Assembly: GCF_017591425.1 (NCBI RefSeq)
Contig: NW_024466218.1
Location: forward strand, 16,923,501-16,987,500
Source of the DNA: Ochotona curzoniae
Lineage: Eukaryota; Chordata; Mammalia; Lagomorpha; Ochotonidae
DNA: 64,000 nucleotides
Direction of reading: 5' to 3'
Part shown: in pieces, positions 12,691-24,873 of the stretch
How positions within the stretch are numbered: position 1 is the first letter of the stretch
Layout: every line of letters begins with the position of its first letter
Program-made: the position numbers and the translations under genes
Notes under the pieces: generated by a model
Seen by the model: only the letters and a program-made list of their open reading frames with translations
Told to the model about the DNA's origin: nothing
Databases searched by the model: none

Positions 12691-14079
12691 ATTTGTTGTC
12701 TGTGGCTTACTCATTTTCCCGAGCATATATTACTGCATTCAAATGATTAAGTCTAACTGAGACACATAATTATAGCCAGTACATAAAGTCAACCTGTCAT
12801 TTTGTTTTTCAATGAAAGGAGAAAGTTACACAGATGGCAGAGAAAACATTAAACAATCTAAAAATAGTGTGTGCTCCATTCCAGCAACAATTTGAAATCC
12901 TAATGACATGGCTGAAGACACAGGAAAGCCCTATCTCAGAATTATAGCATAAATAAAATGTGAGTCTCTCTATTTTAGTAGCTGAAATACACATACGTGA
13001 CCACATATTAAAGAACATCAGTTCTAAAGGTGGAAACAAGAAGTGTGGTATCATCTATAAACTACAAAATTCATTTACTCCATGATCACCTGCATAATTG
13101 TGATAATCTTCCTATTCTTTCCTACTCAACTTGCACTATCATAATCTCACCACAGCACCCACTTCCCCATATCTCAATGTTTTGTACTATCCTATCCTGT
13201 AAGCAAAAGGGTACATTTCAGATATTTGTGTAAATACACGTGGTTTCAGTCTAGTCTTTCGTGGAGATGCTGATTACTTCCATAACTCCAATGATTTCTT
13301 AAACAAACCTTAAAGTTTAGAAAAGGAAGCTCCTTCTTGGAGCCTGAAAAATATTGAATGACAGATAGTGGAAGTTAGCATATTAAAATAGGAAGAAAAT
13401 CCCCATCCCGCCCTCGTTGTCCTACAAACGAAGTTCAGCTTGCCATAGTTTAATGGTTAGGCGTGCTCATTATTAGCAAACATTAGAAACAAACCCCTCT
13501 TACCCTCAATTTAATTTCCTATGCTAAAATTTTACCACAAGCCTACCAGCTTTCTCTGTATATGTCTATCTCCTTGCTAAAATAAAAATTCTAGATTCTT
13601 AGACCTGTATATTTCTAAGGCTCTTCTCAAAGTAGGCCTACACATGATGTATTTATATATATGATGCGTGGGTTAATAAAGCAGTGAAGAAAAATCCAGG
13701 ATGATGAGCACATTGAAATTTCATTAAGAACAGGCTATGCAGAGGTAATTTCTGCTTTATCAGGTTTAATATGAGCCTGCTAAAGTAAAAAAAAAAAAAA
13801 GAATTTTTTATTTCTCCACTCTTAATTAGACCTGCAAGCAGTATAAATTATTTCTTTAAAACAGTGACAGTCCAAAGCCTCAAATGGCTATTATATTTCA
13901 GATACTTGCCTCTTACTTGATTTCCTTAAAAGTCATCAGAGAGGACAGTGTGAGCACAAAGTGCCTAAACAGAGCTAAAAATATTGTTTTACAGCTATAA
14001 GAAGCAAGCAATATCAGCATTGTTTTAAAACTTCTTGGAAATATCATCTCAGGTCTCATTTACACTTACTGCGTTAGGA
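12691..14079. other. Unique AT-rich DNA
   Basis: No repeats recognised apart from a 14-A run near 13790. Confidence 0.5.
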
Positions 14080-14136
14080 TTGCCTTTAACAAGATCCCTG
14101 GGTGATTCAGATATACCCTGAAGTTTGAGAAACTTA
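14080..14136 (+). mobile_element. MER5-type terminal fragment
   Basis: AACAAGATCCCTGGGTGATTCAGATA...AGTTTGAGAAAC resembles the terminal AGCTCCCCAGGTGATTCTAATG...GTTGAGAAC of MER5 elements. Confidence 0.45.
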
Positions 14137-15840
14137 TCTCATGAATATATCCTGCAAAAATGTAGAAAAATATCTCTTCCAAATTTTGTTAAGTGGTCTT
14201 GAAGGAAGTACCAGTGATATGTTTTAAAAATAACAGTGACAAAAGTGGAGCCTCTAAATGAGTCTTCAAAACCAAAATGTCAGGGTAACTCAAGCATTTT
14301 ATAATGAAGTATGCAATGCTTGAATTAATTATGATTGAAATCAATACTAAATATTTGTAGGTATCATTATGTAAAATGAAAACTTACAGCATCTAGGTTT
14401 GAAAACCAAGTAAATGACTCCTTGATGAAAAAAGCACTCGCTCCAGTGTAGATGTTGTAAGACAAATCACCTTCCTTATTCGTGTCTTTGGAAGCGCTAA
14501 TATGGAAGGGTGCCCTTATTTCCCTGAATCAATTTCAGTAACATCATGTGGGTCAGTGTGACATATTTTCTAGGTCCCTCCTGTCAACGATTTTCCATTC
14601 CCCTCCACTTCACCCCCACTCTATACTTTAACTAAGCTCCAAGCCAGGTGGCTTGATCAGTGAATTTTTCTTTTTCCTATATTAATCATGAAAGTTTATT
14701 TGAATTTTTTATTATGCTTTCAAGGAGCTTGCATTTCCTTTGTTTTACTGAGCTTAGAGTTTTTAAATGGTGGGTAATAATTTATTAGAGATCATGAAAC
14801 AACTTTCATGGGGCTAGTGCGTTCTAACCAACATCTGCATAAATGAATAGAATAGAATTAATGAAATAGATGATGATATATCTTATATAGTGGAAAGTTA
14901 CTGCTATTATTTTAGGAGATTTATTATGAGTATGTTGACAGGAAAAGCATAAAATGTATCACCTGTTTTCATCTTGCACTCTGAAAGCTGGATCCATGTA
15001 AACCACAGATACATCCATTTCTACTTTGTTGACGTTCTGTATTGTAAAACAACTACTTTAAACATTTTGTTTTTCCTTCTCATCAACAATGTGCCATGTG
15101 TAGTCTCAGTCGTATCTGATCATCTGTATCCTCTGATTACCCATTTAAATAATATGGCCTTCCCTCCTACCACAATCCATAAGCTCAGAATTGGATAACT
15201 ATTCAAGTTAGAATACATGTGATTCCATAAAAATTTTAACAATACAACCCAGCATATATGAATGCTCACTCTCTCTAAAATTTTTTTTCTAAACTAAGAA
15301 GAAAAGGAAATGTTATCATCAGAAAAGAGGGGAAACTTAACAATAGGTTTATAATATCAATAGATCCCCGCTCTATAAAGTTTTCTAAGTGACCTATTCA
15401 TGGATATTATGACAAATTTTGGTATGTCTTAATGGTCAAGTACTAATTTCATGTAAGTTATAAAAGTTTATTTGTAATAGCAATAAATGTTAGTGAGGTC
15501 TTCAGTTGAAAAACTCATTCTTAAGTATTTACTCCTTTGGGCTTTCTGGCATTTTGTTTGAGAGATTTTCCAACTCTGAAAACTGTAGATAATTGACAAT
15601 AAAAAAATCTAATTCTTTCCAGTGGAGGAAAAATCTCTCCTGAAAAGCTATTTTTGTGTTAATTTCAATATTCCTGAACAACAGAAACATTTTTTTCTAT
15701 TTTTTTGAATGGATCATAGTATCTCACCAGTCCCTTCATTACTGAAATCATTAATAATAATATTTATTTATAAATATTGGATGTTTAGTGTGATTGATAA
15801 AATACTTATATTCTCTTTTTCCATTTTTTATTATCATTAT
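14137..15840. other. Unique AT-rich DNA
   Basis: Contains a 74-codon + frame (14974-15198) without a known domain. Ends in the T-rich antisense tail of the L1 at 15841. Confidence 0.5.
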
Positions 15841-16285
15841 TTTATGATACAGTTCCATTGACTCTGTGATTTTCCTTATCCCCTACCCAAATCCCCTCGC
15901 TCCCACACTGAATTTCCCTCTATTATTACAATAGTATAGTTCTTCATACACAGTCATAAGTGCATCATTGCAGGCATGGACAGTGTCAGAGAGCCCACCA
16001 TCTAATTTTCAAAATAAATTTAACATTTCCATTGGGAGTCCATCTTTGATCTGGAAGTAGAAATGCATACTGCACTGTATCCTCACATTTGGATATGATA
16101 GTCTCCATTACACAGTCACTATACAAATGTTAACAGAGAAGTCACAAAACATAAATCTCTGAGGAGCAATAAGTGTTGGGTCAAGTACTAGAGTTCCTAC
16201 CTTACAGATGACTGGATTGTGTTCAGCACTTGGCATTCTCTTGGTCTAGCTAGCATTGTTGCGGACACTTTGTAATGGTGTGGGC
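15841..16285 (-). mobile_element. LINE-1 3' UTR fragment (lagomorph L1)
   Basis: Same family as 43238-43640: TATGATACAGTTCC, a T/C-rich stretch with CCCACACTGAATTTCC, GTCATAAGTGCATCATTGC, and GGGAGTCCATCTTTGATCTGG. The T-rich 15811-15840 is the antisense of its A-rich tail. Much less diverged than the 43-kb copy, so younger. No ORF2 part is present. Confidence 0.7.
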
Positions 16286-16357
16286 TTTTTGTTTGCTTGT
16301 TTGTTTTTTCAGAAAATAAACATTTGTTTATTTGTTTGTTTAAATAAATGGTCTCTA

Positions 16358-16681
16358 GACCTGGAAGGATGTCTCAGTGGATAAATCTTCACCTTGTACA
16401 CACCAAGATCCCACATGGGTGCCGGTTCCCGTCCTGGCTGCTTCACTTCCCTTCCAGCTCCCTGTTTGCGGCCCGGAAAGCAGTCAAGGACGGCCCAAAG
16501 CCTTGGGACCCTGCACACGCATGGGAGACCTGGAAGAAACACCTGGCTTTGGATCAGCTCAGCTCCGGCCACTGTGGTCACTTGGGGTGTGTATCAGTGG
16601 AGGGGAAGATTTTTCTCTCTGCCTCTCCTACTCTCTGTGTATCTGACTTTCTAATAAAAATAAATATACCTTTAAAAAGTA
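16358..16681 (+). mobile_element. CSINE, complete, with exact target duplication
   Basis: Full-length order from GGATGTCTCAGTGG through GCCGGTTCCCGTCC to AATAAATATACCTTTAAAAA. Flanked by TGGTCTCTA at 16349-16357 and 16688-16696. Confidence 0.9.
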
Positions 16682-17758
16682 AAACTCTGGTCTCTAACAT
16701 ATGACATTGACAGTCCTGTCAGCATACTCATGAGACCCAGAAAGGAAAGGAAGTTCGATTAATGTTAGTGATTTTTGTTTAAGCTGTACGCTGGTAAGAA
16801 ACTCGGTTAGCATTTTCATCTTGCTTTAGCATTATTTAATCTTTCTAGTCGGTCTTGTCTTCTTTCTGTTGCTACCACAGAATGGAGCCGCTCTTGTCCC
16901 CGTAGCGCAATATGCTGATCTCTCCATGAAAGGACGCTTGCCTTCCTTCTGAAATACTCCATTCTACTTGCCCCACTAGATTATAAATATCCCAATAATC
17001 TTTCTAATACAATATTCAATAAAAATAACAAGTATTGATTCATTTCAGCTACAAAACTAGCCTCAGCAACATTTTTCTCTGTTCAGATTAGCCATAAGCT
17101 TTTTTCAGACCCCTTCAGGACTGGCTTTTCCACTAACTTTGTCGCATTTCATGTGTTGTTGTGCAAGTTCGAATGTTACAAATCAATAAATTATGTCTTG
17201 TTGAGGTTCAGATACAATATTGAAGTTGCCTTTGGATCCCAACTTCTGACCCCTCCTACAAAGGTGCTGATAAATGTCTCAGACCCCACCTTCTGTGTGT
17301 ATTCTGTATGTGTATTCTTTATATATATATATATATATATATAATGTATACATATATCCTTTATACATATTATTTTTAAATTTTTAAAGTGTATGTGCAT
17401 TCTAAATCCTGAGCCTCAACTCCCTTAAAGTTTTCTTAACCCGCCTTAGTTATTTTATTCATTGCTCACAGTTTCTTAGTAAAAAGTGCTTACTTTTATT
17501 TTCTTCCATAATACTAAAAGTATATTTTTAGAATCATGGTAGACTAAAAAGTGCTAAAAGTGTCCTTGACTAATAGCACCTAAGTGTGGTAAGGAGGACA
17601 ATACAGCTGCATAGTCATACTATTCGTTTCACTTTGTCTAAGAGATCCTCTGCAGGCTGCATTAAATTGATTCTAAAGAAGTAATAACAGAGTGTAATGA
17701 AAAAATTAAAGAACCTTTAACAGGAAAATTAGGTTTCTGAGTTGAGCTTGACAAATTG
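16682..17758. other. Unique DNA with TA microsatellite
   Basis: Holds (TA)n at 17320 and a slightly CpG-bearing stretch at 16860-16950 (GGAGCCGCTC, CCCCGTAGCGC). No gene model could be built. Confidence 0.45.
17320..17343. repeat. (TA)n microsatellite
   Basis: Twelve TA units, flanked by further T/A-rich sequence with GTGT motifs upstream. Confidence 0.95.
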
Positions 17759-18085
17759 GTGGGGTTGGCACTGTGTCACAGCATGTTAAACCACTGTCTA
17801 CTGTTCTAACATCTCATATGCGTACCACTTCAAGTCCCAGCTTCTCCAGTTCCCTGCTAGTACACCTGTAAAAGCAGCAGAGGATGACCCGAGTGCCTGG
17901 GCCCTGAAATGGCATTGTAGAACTGAACGAACCCTGGCTCCTGGCCTTAGCTAGGTCCAGCCCCAGTCACCCCAGCCCTTTGGAAAGTGACCCCGCAAAT
18001 GGAAGACCTCTTTCCTTCACTTTATCTTCTCTCCCTCTCAAACTCTGCTTTCAAATAAAATAAATGTTTTTAAAAAGGAAAAAAT
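17759..18085 (+). mobile_element. Old CSINE, plus strand
   Basis: GGTTGGCACTGTGTCACAGCATGTTAAACC head, AAAGCAGCAGAGGATGACCCGAGTGCCTGGGCCC and CTTTCAAATAAAATAAATG tail: the rabbit-like older subfamily. Confidence 0.75.
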
Positions 18086-18309
18086 TAAGATTTCATAAAA
18101 TTGGAAAGCAGGTGGCAAGCATGCTGGAGTTGGAAATATAAGCATGCATATATGCTGTGAAATAGACATCTTTGGGAAAACCCAGCAAGTTAAATGTAAA
18201 CAGGGCATAGAGTCAGAGAGAGAAGACAATTAGGAAGATAGATGGAAAAGCGAGGCAGATCTTGGAAGTTTGATTAAATTAATTACTTTTTAGAAAATAG
18301 TTATTATTT

Positions 18310-18612
18310 GAATAGAAGATTTATTTGGGGTAGAGGGAGAGAGAAAGAGAGAAAGAGAGCGATTACTTCTATTTGCTGATTAATTCCCTAATTGGCTACA
18401 ATGGCTGGGTTGGCCCAGGTTGAAGCCAGAGGCTGGAAGCCCATTCAGGTTTCTTTCAAGTCGGAGGCAGATGCCAAAGCATTTGACTCTCTTCCACTGA
18501 TTTCTTAGACAGGGAGTATGACAGGAAGTGGAGCAGTGAGACTCCAGTTGGTGCCCATGTGAGATTCTGGCTTTGTGGGCGGCGCTGACTCGCAGTACCA
18601 CAATACTGATAC
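18310..18612 (-). mobile_element. Old CSINE, minus strand
   Basis: TTTATTTGGGGTAGAGGGAGAGAG tail side, GAAGCCAGAGGCTGGAAGCCC, AGGAAGTGGAGCAG, and head complement TGGGCGGCGCTGACTC. Confidence 0.65.
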
Positions 18613-18659
18613 CTTCTGTGAATTACTCTGACTAGCAATCTTTAAAAAACAGTGTTTTC

Positions 18660-18925
18660 ACTGTAGACAAATAGAGAGTAGATAAAGATTTTTTTTTTTT
18701 CCATTTCCTGATTCACTCTTCAAATATGCACATCAGCTGTGGATAGTACACGCTGAAGCCAGAAGCTTGGAATCCAGTGTGGGTCTCCCAAGTGGGAGGT
18801 AGCAGCCCACTATCATATGCTGCCCTGAAAATATTTATTAGCTGGAATCTGAACTGATAGAAGAGTAGGGATTTGAACCAGTCACCCTGATCTGGGTTGG
18901 ATTATGCAAAATACAAGCCCCAGTT
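18660..18925 (-). mobile_element. Old CSINE, minus strand
   Basis: GATTCACTCTTCAAATATGC, CTGAAGCCAGAAGCTTGGAATCC, GGGTCTCCCAAGTGGG and TTTGAACCAG follow the expected antisense order. The head is poorly preserved. Confidence 0.55.
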
Positions 18926-20894
18926 TTCACTTTCAAAGGGGTGTCTCGCCGTATCCTGAGTAATCTTCTGCCAGTTGTGCATCACTGTTTTTGGACGTTG
19001 CGTCTTTCCCCTGATCCATGCCTCCATGTTGTACCTTGGGTGGCCTATTGGGGCCCACATAGTGTGTATTCCTTAGGGGATTTTACTCACCTCAACGTTG
19101 TAAATCACATAGAGATCACGTTTATTTAAATTTGGCTATGTCATCTGTGGTCACACTTGGAAGCATTCTCCCAATCTGTGTTCAGAAAGCACCAGCCATT
19201 CATGGAGATTCATCGATATTACCATTCATGGTGCAGCTCACAGCTGTAACAGGCATCTTTATACAAAAAGGACTCAGAAAAGAGAATCCATGCATTTATT
19301 TCCAAAACTGTCAACTTTTTCTTTGTAAAATAAGGTTTCTCCTGATGAATATCTGTGATACAGTAACTTCCTGACCTAGTTACCCCGTTTTGAGTGCAGT
19401 GTGGGTGTAGATGTGAATGAATGTCCACATTGCGCTCATATTCTTCCATTTACCTGACACACTCCATCTGGCAGCACTTCAAGTAGAAAATTCACCAACC
19501 TTTCCTCTTAGGCTCCAACTTTCACTGGACTATCCACACAGGAATTGTGATTTTTGGCTCATTAAGGAGCATATTATATTCTATCTTTTAGAATAACTGA
19601 TAAGTGTCGTGAATTGGAAGTTATTTTGTATCAAAGACAGTTTCCCTATAAATATTACATTTCTGTTCCTCTGGCATAGGTCCTTAAAAAATTAAGTAGC
19701 TCCAATGGAAATTGATTTAAATATTGGTGGTGGAAATGCCAAAATAATGGATATTGGAGAGGAAAGGAACTATGCCTAATTTTCAAATTAGAAATTTGCA
19801 TTCTGAGATTCAATGCTCTTGTTTCACTCTAAGACATAAAATTTCCTCTGCTGGTCTAAACCTTTTTATGCATAATGAGCTGGAAGTTTTACAAAAAGCT
19901 TCATGCTCTCTGTCACTAAGTCTGGTGACTAGGTAGCTGGTACAGAATACTTCAAAAAGTTTGTGGGGAATTGAACTGAAAGATATGCTTATATTAACAC
20001 ACACACACACACACACAAATTATTCTCCAAATTCAGCAACAACAACAGTGAAGGAAAACACAGGTGTTCAATGAGTTCCCTGGCCAAATCATCAGGGCTT
20101 AAAGATGTTAGAACACAGGTTTTCATTTTGTTTTGTTTTGTTTTCTTAATGATGGTTGATAGCTCTTCACCAAGATTCCTGTGTCAACTGCATGGCAAGT
20201 TTAACAAGGAACAAGGCTGAGCCCAAATTCAGATCACACAAACAGGGTCATGAATTCAGTCATGTGATGCATGTTGCATTTCAAAGAGTTGATGGTCATT
20301 AGTGCATTTTTTGTACTAGGCAGTAAGACCAATATGCTAAGTTGTTTTCCTATAAGCTGACAAAGAAAATGAATTTTAAATCAGTAATAAACTTTTAAAT
20401 TAGAGTACATTATGCATCTAATTCAAGTAGCCAGCCGGGAGAGCCAGCTATCTTAAAATTGATCATTATATTTCCAACTGAAGAGTGCAGAGTATATTCT
20501 AATATATAAAGAATTGCACAGGATCCAAACAATGAAACTCATAAAAAAAGGAAATCCCAATTGTTCTATACGTTTTGCATATCTGCTATCAATACGTTTT
20601 CAGTTTTATTTTTAAATCCTTGCTTATATGTAATGTAAAGTTTTATTTGAACTATAAATTTGATGACAGCCAAAAATATAGCTCAGCCTTTGTGCTTTAA
20701 AGTGTTCAGTTACTAAGATACATGAGGTATTTATTGAATAATGGTAACAAATGGGAATGACACACTCAATTATAGTCAATGTATACTAAAAGCAGGATTG
20801 GTTTATTACCTGTGATACAGCTGTGTCATCAGTTGAGATCATGCAGAATAATTTCAGAAATATCAGATCAAATAATTTAGAAAGTATTCATTTT
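18926..20894. other. Unique DNA
   Basis: AC microsatellite at 19997 and a TTTTG run near 20130. 18940-19280 has more balanced composition than its surroundings but no recognised family. Confidence 0.45.
19997..20017. repeat. (AC)n microsatellite
   Basis: About ten uninterrupted AC units in otherwise unique DNA. Confidence 0.95.
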
Positions 20895-21125
20895 ATTTTT
20901 ATTTTAAAAGCAGAATTACAGAGAAAACGTGTGTGCATGGGAAGGAGAAAAAGAAAAAAAAGTGAGAGAAAGAAATCTTCCATTTCACTCCCTAAATGAC
21001 TTCGAAGATCAGTGCTAAGCTGATATGAAGCCAGGATCCTAGAACATCTTCCAGGCCTTCCATATGAGCACAGAGGACCAATGGCTTGAGCCATCCAGCA
21101 CTGCTTTCCCAGGTTGAGCTCTCCC
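20895..21125 (-). mobile_element. CSINE, minus strand, 5'-truncated
   Basis: Tail complement TTTTATTTTAAAAGCAGAATTACAGAG through GAAGCCAGGATCC to ACTGCTTTCCCAGG. Breaks off before the tRNA-like head. Confidence 0.65.
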
Positions 21126-21439
21126 AGAGAGAGCAATGTGATTTTCTTCTTGGGCCTGTAGAATATTCTATTGCTATTCAATGCATAAAATGTGTTCTCT
21201 TTGTATTAATATAAATAAATGAGGCACACATACACAAGTCAAAACAAGAGAGTTTCCAGGCTACAATTTTCTGCTGTCTTTCCTTTATGCTGAGTGTCTT
21301 ACCTGATATAAAGCATTGTTAATTTAAGTCTGACATCATTTTTGTTGTCTTCAAGGGTAAATTAAGTGGACTGTTTACCACCAAAACCAAAAAGGCCTGA
21401 ATATTTCTCCAAAATTTTCACTTTAAATCTGATGGAAAG

Positions 21440-21682
21440 TTGCTGATTCACTCCCCAAGTGTCCATGATGGTCAGAGCTGAGCCAATCCAAAGCCAGGAG
21501 TGTCCTTGGAGTCTCCCACACAGATACAGGGTCCCAAGCATTTAGGCCACCCTTTCCTGGTTTTATCTAAGTCACAAGCAGGGAGCTGGATTGGAATTTG
21601 AGCAGCCAGAGTATGAACTGGCTCCCATATCAGATCCTGGCACATTCAAGCCAAGGATTTAGCTACTGAGCCATCTTGCTTC
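21440..21682 (-). mobile_element. CSINE, minus strand, tail missing
   Basis: GATTCACTCCCCAAGTGTCC, GGAGTCTCCCACACAGATACAGGGTCCCAAGC, CAGGGAGCTGGATTGG and a head complement at 21640-21682. The GA-rich part and tail are absent. Confidence 0.7.
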
Positions 21683-22029
21683 ACAAATACATTATTTTAA
21701 TCCACTCTGCAATCACTGGCCTTTTGACCACTTGAATCCCCAAATATGTGGAAAGAAAAGCCCGTTTTCCAATTCCTGAACAGAAGAATCCTTGAGAAAA
21801 AGAAAGTTTTGCTGTGTGAGTCACACCATTTTTTCTGACTTGCTAAACGGGCCAGCATTTGGTGTGCTGATCTAGATGCCAGTTGGCATTTCTCTATCCC
21901 ATACATGGTATCTCATGTTTCCTACTCCTCATAGAGTTTGCTATAAATGTGTATTCTAACAAGCAGTGAGGAATGGTTTTAGTACTTGAATCCAAGCCCC
22001 ACCCCATCTCCCCAAGTAGGAGAGCTAGC

Positions 22030-22165
22030 TTGATTTTTTGAGTCCTGGCTCCAGCCTGGCCTGCATCTGGCTATGGCAGACATTTGGGGATTGAATCATG
22101 AATGGAAGATGTCTTCCTCTGTGTCTTTTGTGTGTTTGACTTGCAATCTTTCAAATCAAATGGGA
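22030..22165 (+). mobile_element. CSINE 3' fragment
   Basis: CCTGGCTCCAGCCTGGCCTG, CATTTGGGGATTGAATCATGAATGGAAGATG and a C/T-rich end; only the last third remains. Confidence 0.55.
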
Positions 22166-22374
22166 CAATTGAGTTCTTCCTACTGAATATCTAAAATACA
22201 TGGGAATAATAACAATTACATTAGAAGTATGGGAGTATGTTATTTTTTTCTGTTACAGCTGCAGTCACTAAGGTGAATTGTGCTTGGAAATTTTAGCAAA
22301 ATTTATTTCATAATGGATTATGATGCTGTGTCCAGAATTCATATTTCCATCAATTGAGAAGTCTTCAGGTTAAG

Positions 22375-22673
22375 AGCCTGGTCCGACAGCTCAGTTGTCT
22401 TACACTCCCCTCTCAGTGCCAGGATCCCATTTGTGGTCCAATTCCTCACCCAGCTGCTTCCACTTCACATGCATCGCCCTGCTTATAACCTGGGGAAGCA
22501 GCAGACAATGGTTCAGGGCCTTGGAACCCTGCATCCACGTGGCAAACCCTTGACTCCTGGCTCCTGGCTTAAGGTTGGTTCAGTTCCAGCCATGGTGGCC
22601 AAGTGGTGAGTGAACCATCTGGTTGGAGATAGTTCTGCCTTTCCAGTAAATATAAATAAATCTTGAAAACAAA
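22375..22673 (+). mobile_element. CSINE, diverged but complete
   Basis: GCCTGGTCCGACAGCTCAG head, GTGCCAGGATCCCATTTG, CTGGGGAAGCAGCAGACAATGG, tail AATATAAATAAATCTTGAAAA. Confidence 0.75.
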
Positions 22674-22964
22674 TTGTTCACATTGAAACTAAATATGCAT
22701 CTTGAATGCCAAAGGATGTAAACAGTTGGCGTGGCTGTGAGCTTTCACCTTTTGTGTGAGTAGATCTACCCAAAGGGCTACAATAACAGCTCATTCTGTT
22801 CTCTGAATAAATGCTTGACTCCAAAGATATTTCCACACTGTGATTCTATGACAGAAGAAATGACAAAAAGTGGAGTTTTATTAATCATTACTTTTCTCCT
22901 CCTCATCATAGCATTTCCTGAGTGATTATGGTATGTTTGACATTGACTAATTGCCTTATGTGAG

Positions 22965-23132
22965 CATCCCATTGAAGCCTGACAACCACTCCTCAGGGGT
23001 AGTTCCTGCTTATTCTTCCCTTTTTATAGATGCGGAAAGTGTCATACTGGGTTTGAGATTTCCTCACAGCCTCTCATATAGCCAGTTGTAGTTGGATGTA
23101 GAAGTCATACTATCTGGCTATATAATCCATGC
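22965..23132 (-). mobile_element. MIR SINE, minus strand
   Basis: CATTGAAGCCTGACAACC, CCCTTTTTATAGATGCGGAAA, and a tail of ATAGCCAGTTG...TTGGATGTAGAAG correspond in order to the antisense MIR consensus. Confidence 0.6.
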
Positions 23133-24059
23133 ATGATCTATTTTTAATATACTTTCTACTAACAAATAGTATGGGTCTAAGGTTGTCAATTTGAATTATT
23201 ACAACATATTACCTAGTGCTTTTGTGGTATGTATATTCTGACAAGCATCTTCTGTTCACACTCCCTCAAATACAAAAGCATGTGTCTCCTAAATGGCTAG
23301 CTCGGTCTTGAGTTTCAGAGCTTTATAACAAAGAAGAGTAGTGAGATTAACCAAAGAAATAGCACACTGGATATAACAACAGCCTGGGAAATAGTAAAAC
23401 AAAAACGGAACTTTAGGTAACACACCTTATCCATGAATTTAGTAATGTTTTAGACATTCATGATAATTTCTTCCTCAGCCTTCCACAGACTGTCAATAAT
23501 TCTCGAAGAACCCTAATAAGAATTTCATGTAAAAAAGGAAAAAAAATGCAAGTGTTCAAATGGATGTCATGGCACAGCAGTAGTGAATATAATTGTGACT
23601 CTTCGTTGCTCAGAATAAAAATGAGTAATTACTGTAAGTTATGAGCTAAACGAAGATGAATTTAAAAAGAGAAGCATTATTGGATTCAAACAAATAGCAA
23701 CCAGGAAATAATTATACATTTCTTAAAAAATGCCTTCATGAATTTGAAATAATTGATTAAAATGACAAAATGAAAAAGAGGTTTGTTGGACAAAGGGTGG
23801 AAAAGAAATCCCAACTCTTTTGGCTTTTTAGTATTGAAAAGAATCAAAGCTAGGAAAGTGAAAAACAGACTACGAATAATGTGACACAGGCCATTTGCCT
23901 AGTTATCACACCACCAGCTCCATAGTTACTTGGTAGAAAGTGATTCATTGCCGTAATGGAAAAGATCAGGAATATTTTCTCAATGTTTTTGGAGGCGTAA
24001 AATTCAGGATCTTTTGAATACTGACCTAAGGATTTTACAAATAATAATGTACTTATGTA
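23133..24059. other. Unique AT-rich DNA
   Basis: No repeats or genes recognised. Confidence 0.5.
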
Positions 24060-24121
24060 TTTTTTAGTTTTTAAGGAAGAGAAATGATAGATGATAGATG
24101 AATGAATGAGATAGACAGATG

Positions 24122-24163
<42 letters not shown>

Positions 24164-24402
24164 GATCTTCCATCTGTTGATTCACTCCTCACGTGTCCAC
24201 AATAGCCAGAAACTCCAGGGCTGTGTAAGATTGATGTCAGAAACTCAGAGCCCAATCTGGGCTTCTCACAGCCACGTGCACTGTACCTGCTGCCTCCCAG
24301 GTGTGCCTCTGCAAGAAGCTAGAATTAGAACTTGAATCAGAACCTTAGCTCAGATTTTGCAATAAGGAATGTGGTTTTCCAACTGTGCCCTAACATGCCA
24401 TC
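24060..24402 (-). mobile_element. CSINE, minus strand, with GATA-expanded tail region
   Basis: GAGATCTTCCATCTGTTGATTCACTCC after the GATA run, then GGGCTTCTCACAGCCACGTGC and a degraded head to about 24402. Confidence 0.65.
24120..24162. repeat. (GATA)n microsatellite inside a CSINE
   Basis: Ten GATA units, preceded by degenerate GATA/GATG units from about 24086. It replaces the GA-rich segment near the tail of the minus-strand CSINE at 24060-24402. Confidence 0.95.
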
Positions 24403-24813
24403 ATCGAATGATCATGACAACAGCCCCATAAAGTTAATATTATTATGTCCATTATTGGAGACTGCCACATGGCCTAAATGAAGGCCTAGCTCTCAGAAAG
24501 CAGCGTCGTCCCTCTAATCTGCTGAGACATGCTTGACTCACATACAAAGGTAGCCAGTCAAGTGTGCTGTGTAAACAATTACCATCATCAGTTGACACAT
24601 ATCACAAATTTGCTGAAATGGTTAAGGGAGTGCTGTGGACTCTGGTAAAGATTTATTGGGCTCTAGCTAGCAATTGCATGACAATAACACGTGCCCCTCA
24701 AGGTTTCCCGACATTCTGATTGGTATCTTAGTTATCAGTTTCTCAGTAACCAATTATACTTGTATTTAAAATACATTCTTCTAAGCACTGAAGCTTCCCA
24801 TTGTTCCCTGTTA

Positions 24814-24873
24814 CACTATACTTAGCATCTTCACATAAAACAGGACCTTGTAACGAAGATGCTAAGTATAGTG
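24814..24873. repeat. Perfect 19-bp inverted repeat with 22-nt loop
   Basis: The left arm CACTATACTTAGCATCTTC (24814-24832) is exactly repeated in reverse complement at 24855-24873, with 22 unpaired bases between. The arms are of mixed composition, not simple sequence, and the surrounding DNA is not a recognised repeat. As RNA it would form a tight hairpin. Confidence 0.97.

Noticed and set aside
24109..24162. Regularly spaced repeat that could suggest an array such as CRISPR
   Set aside because: It is a plain GATA microsatellite without unique spacers, in a mammalian genome.
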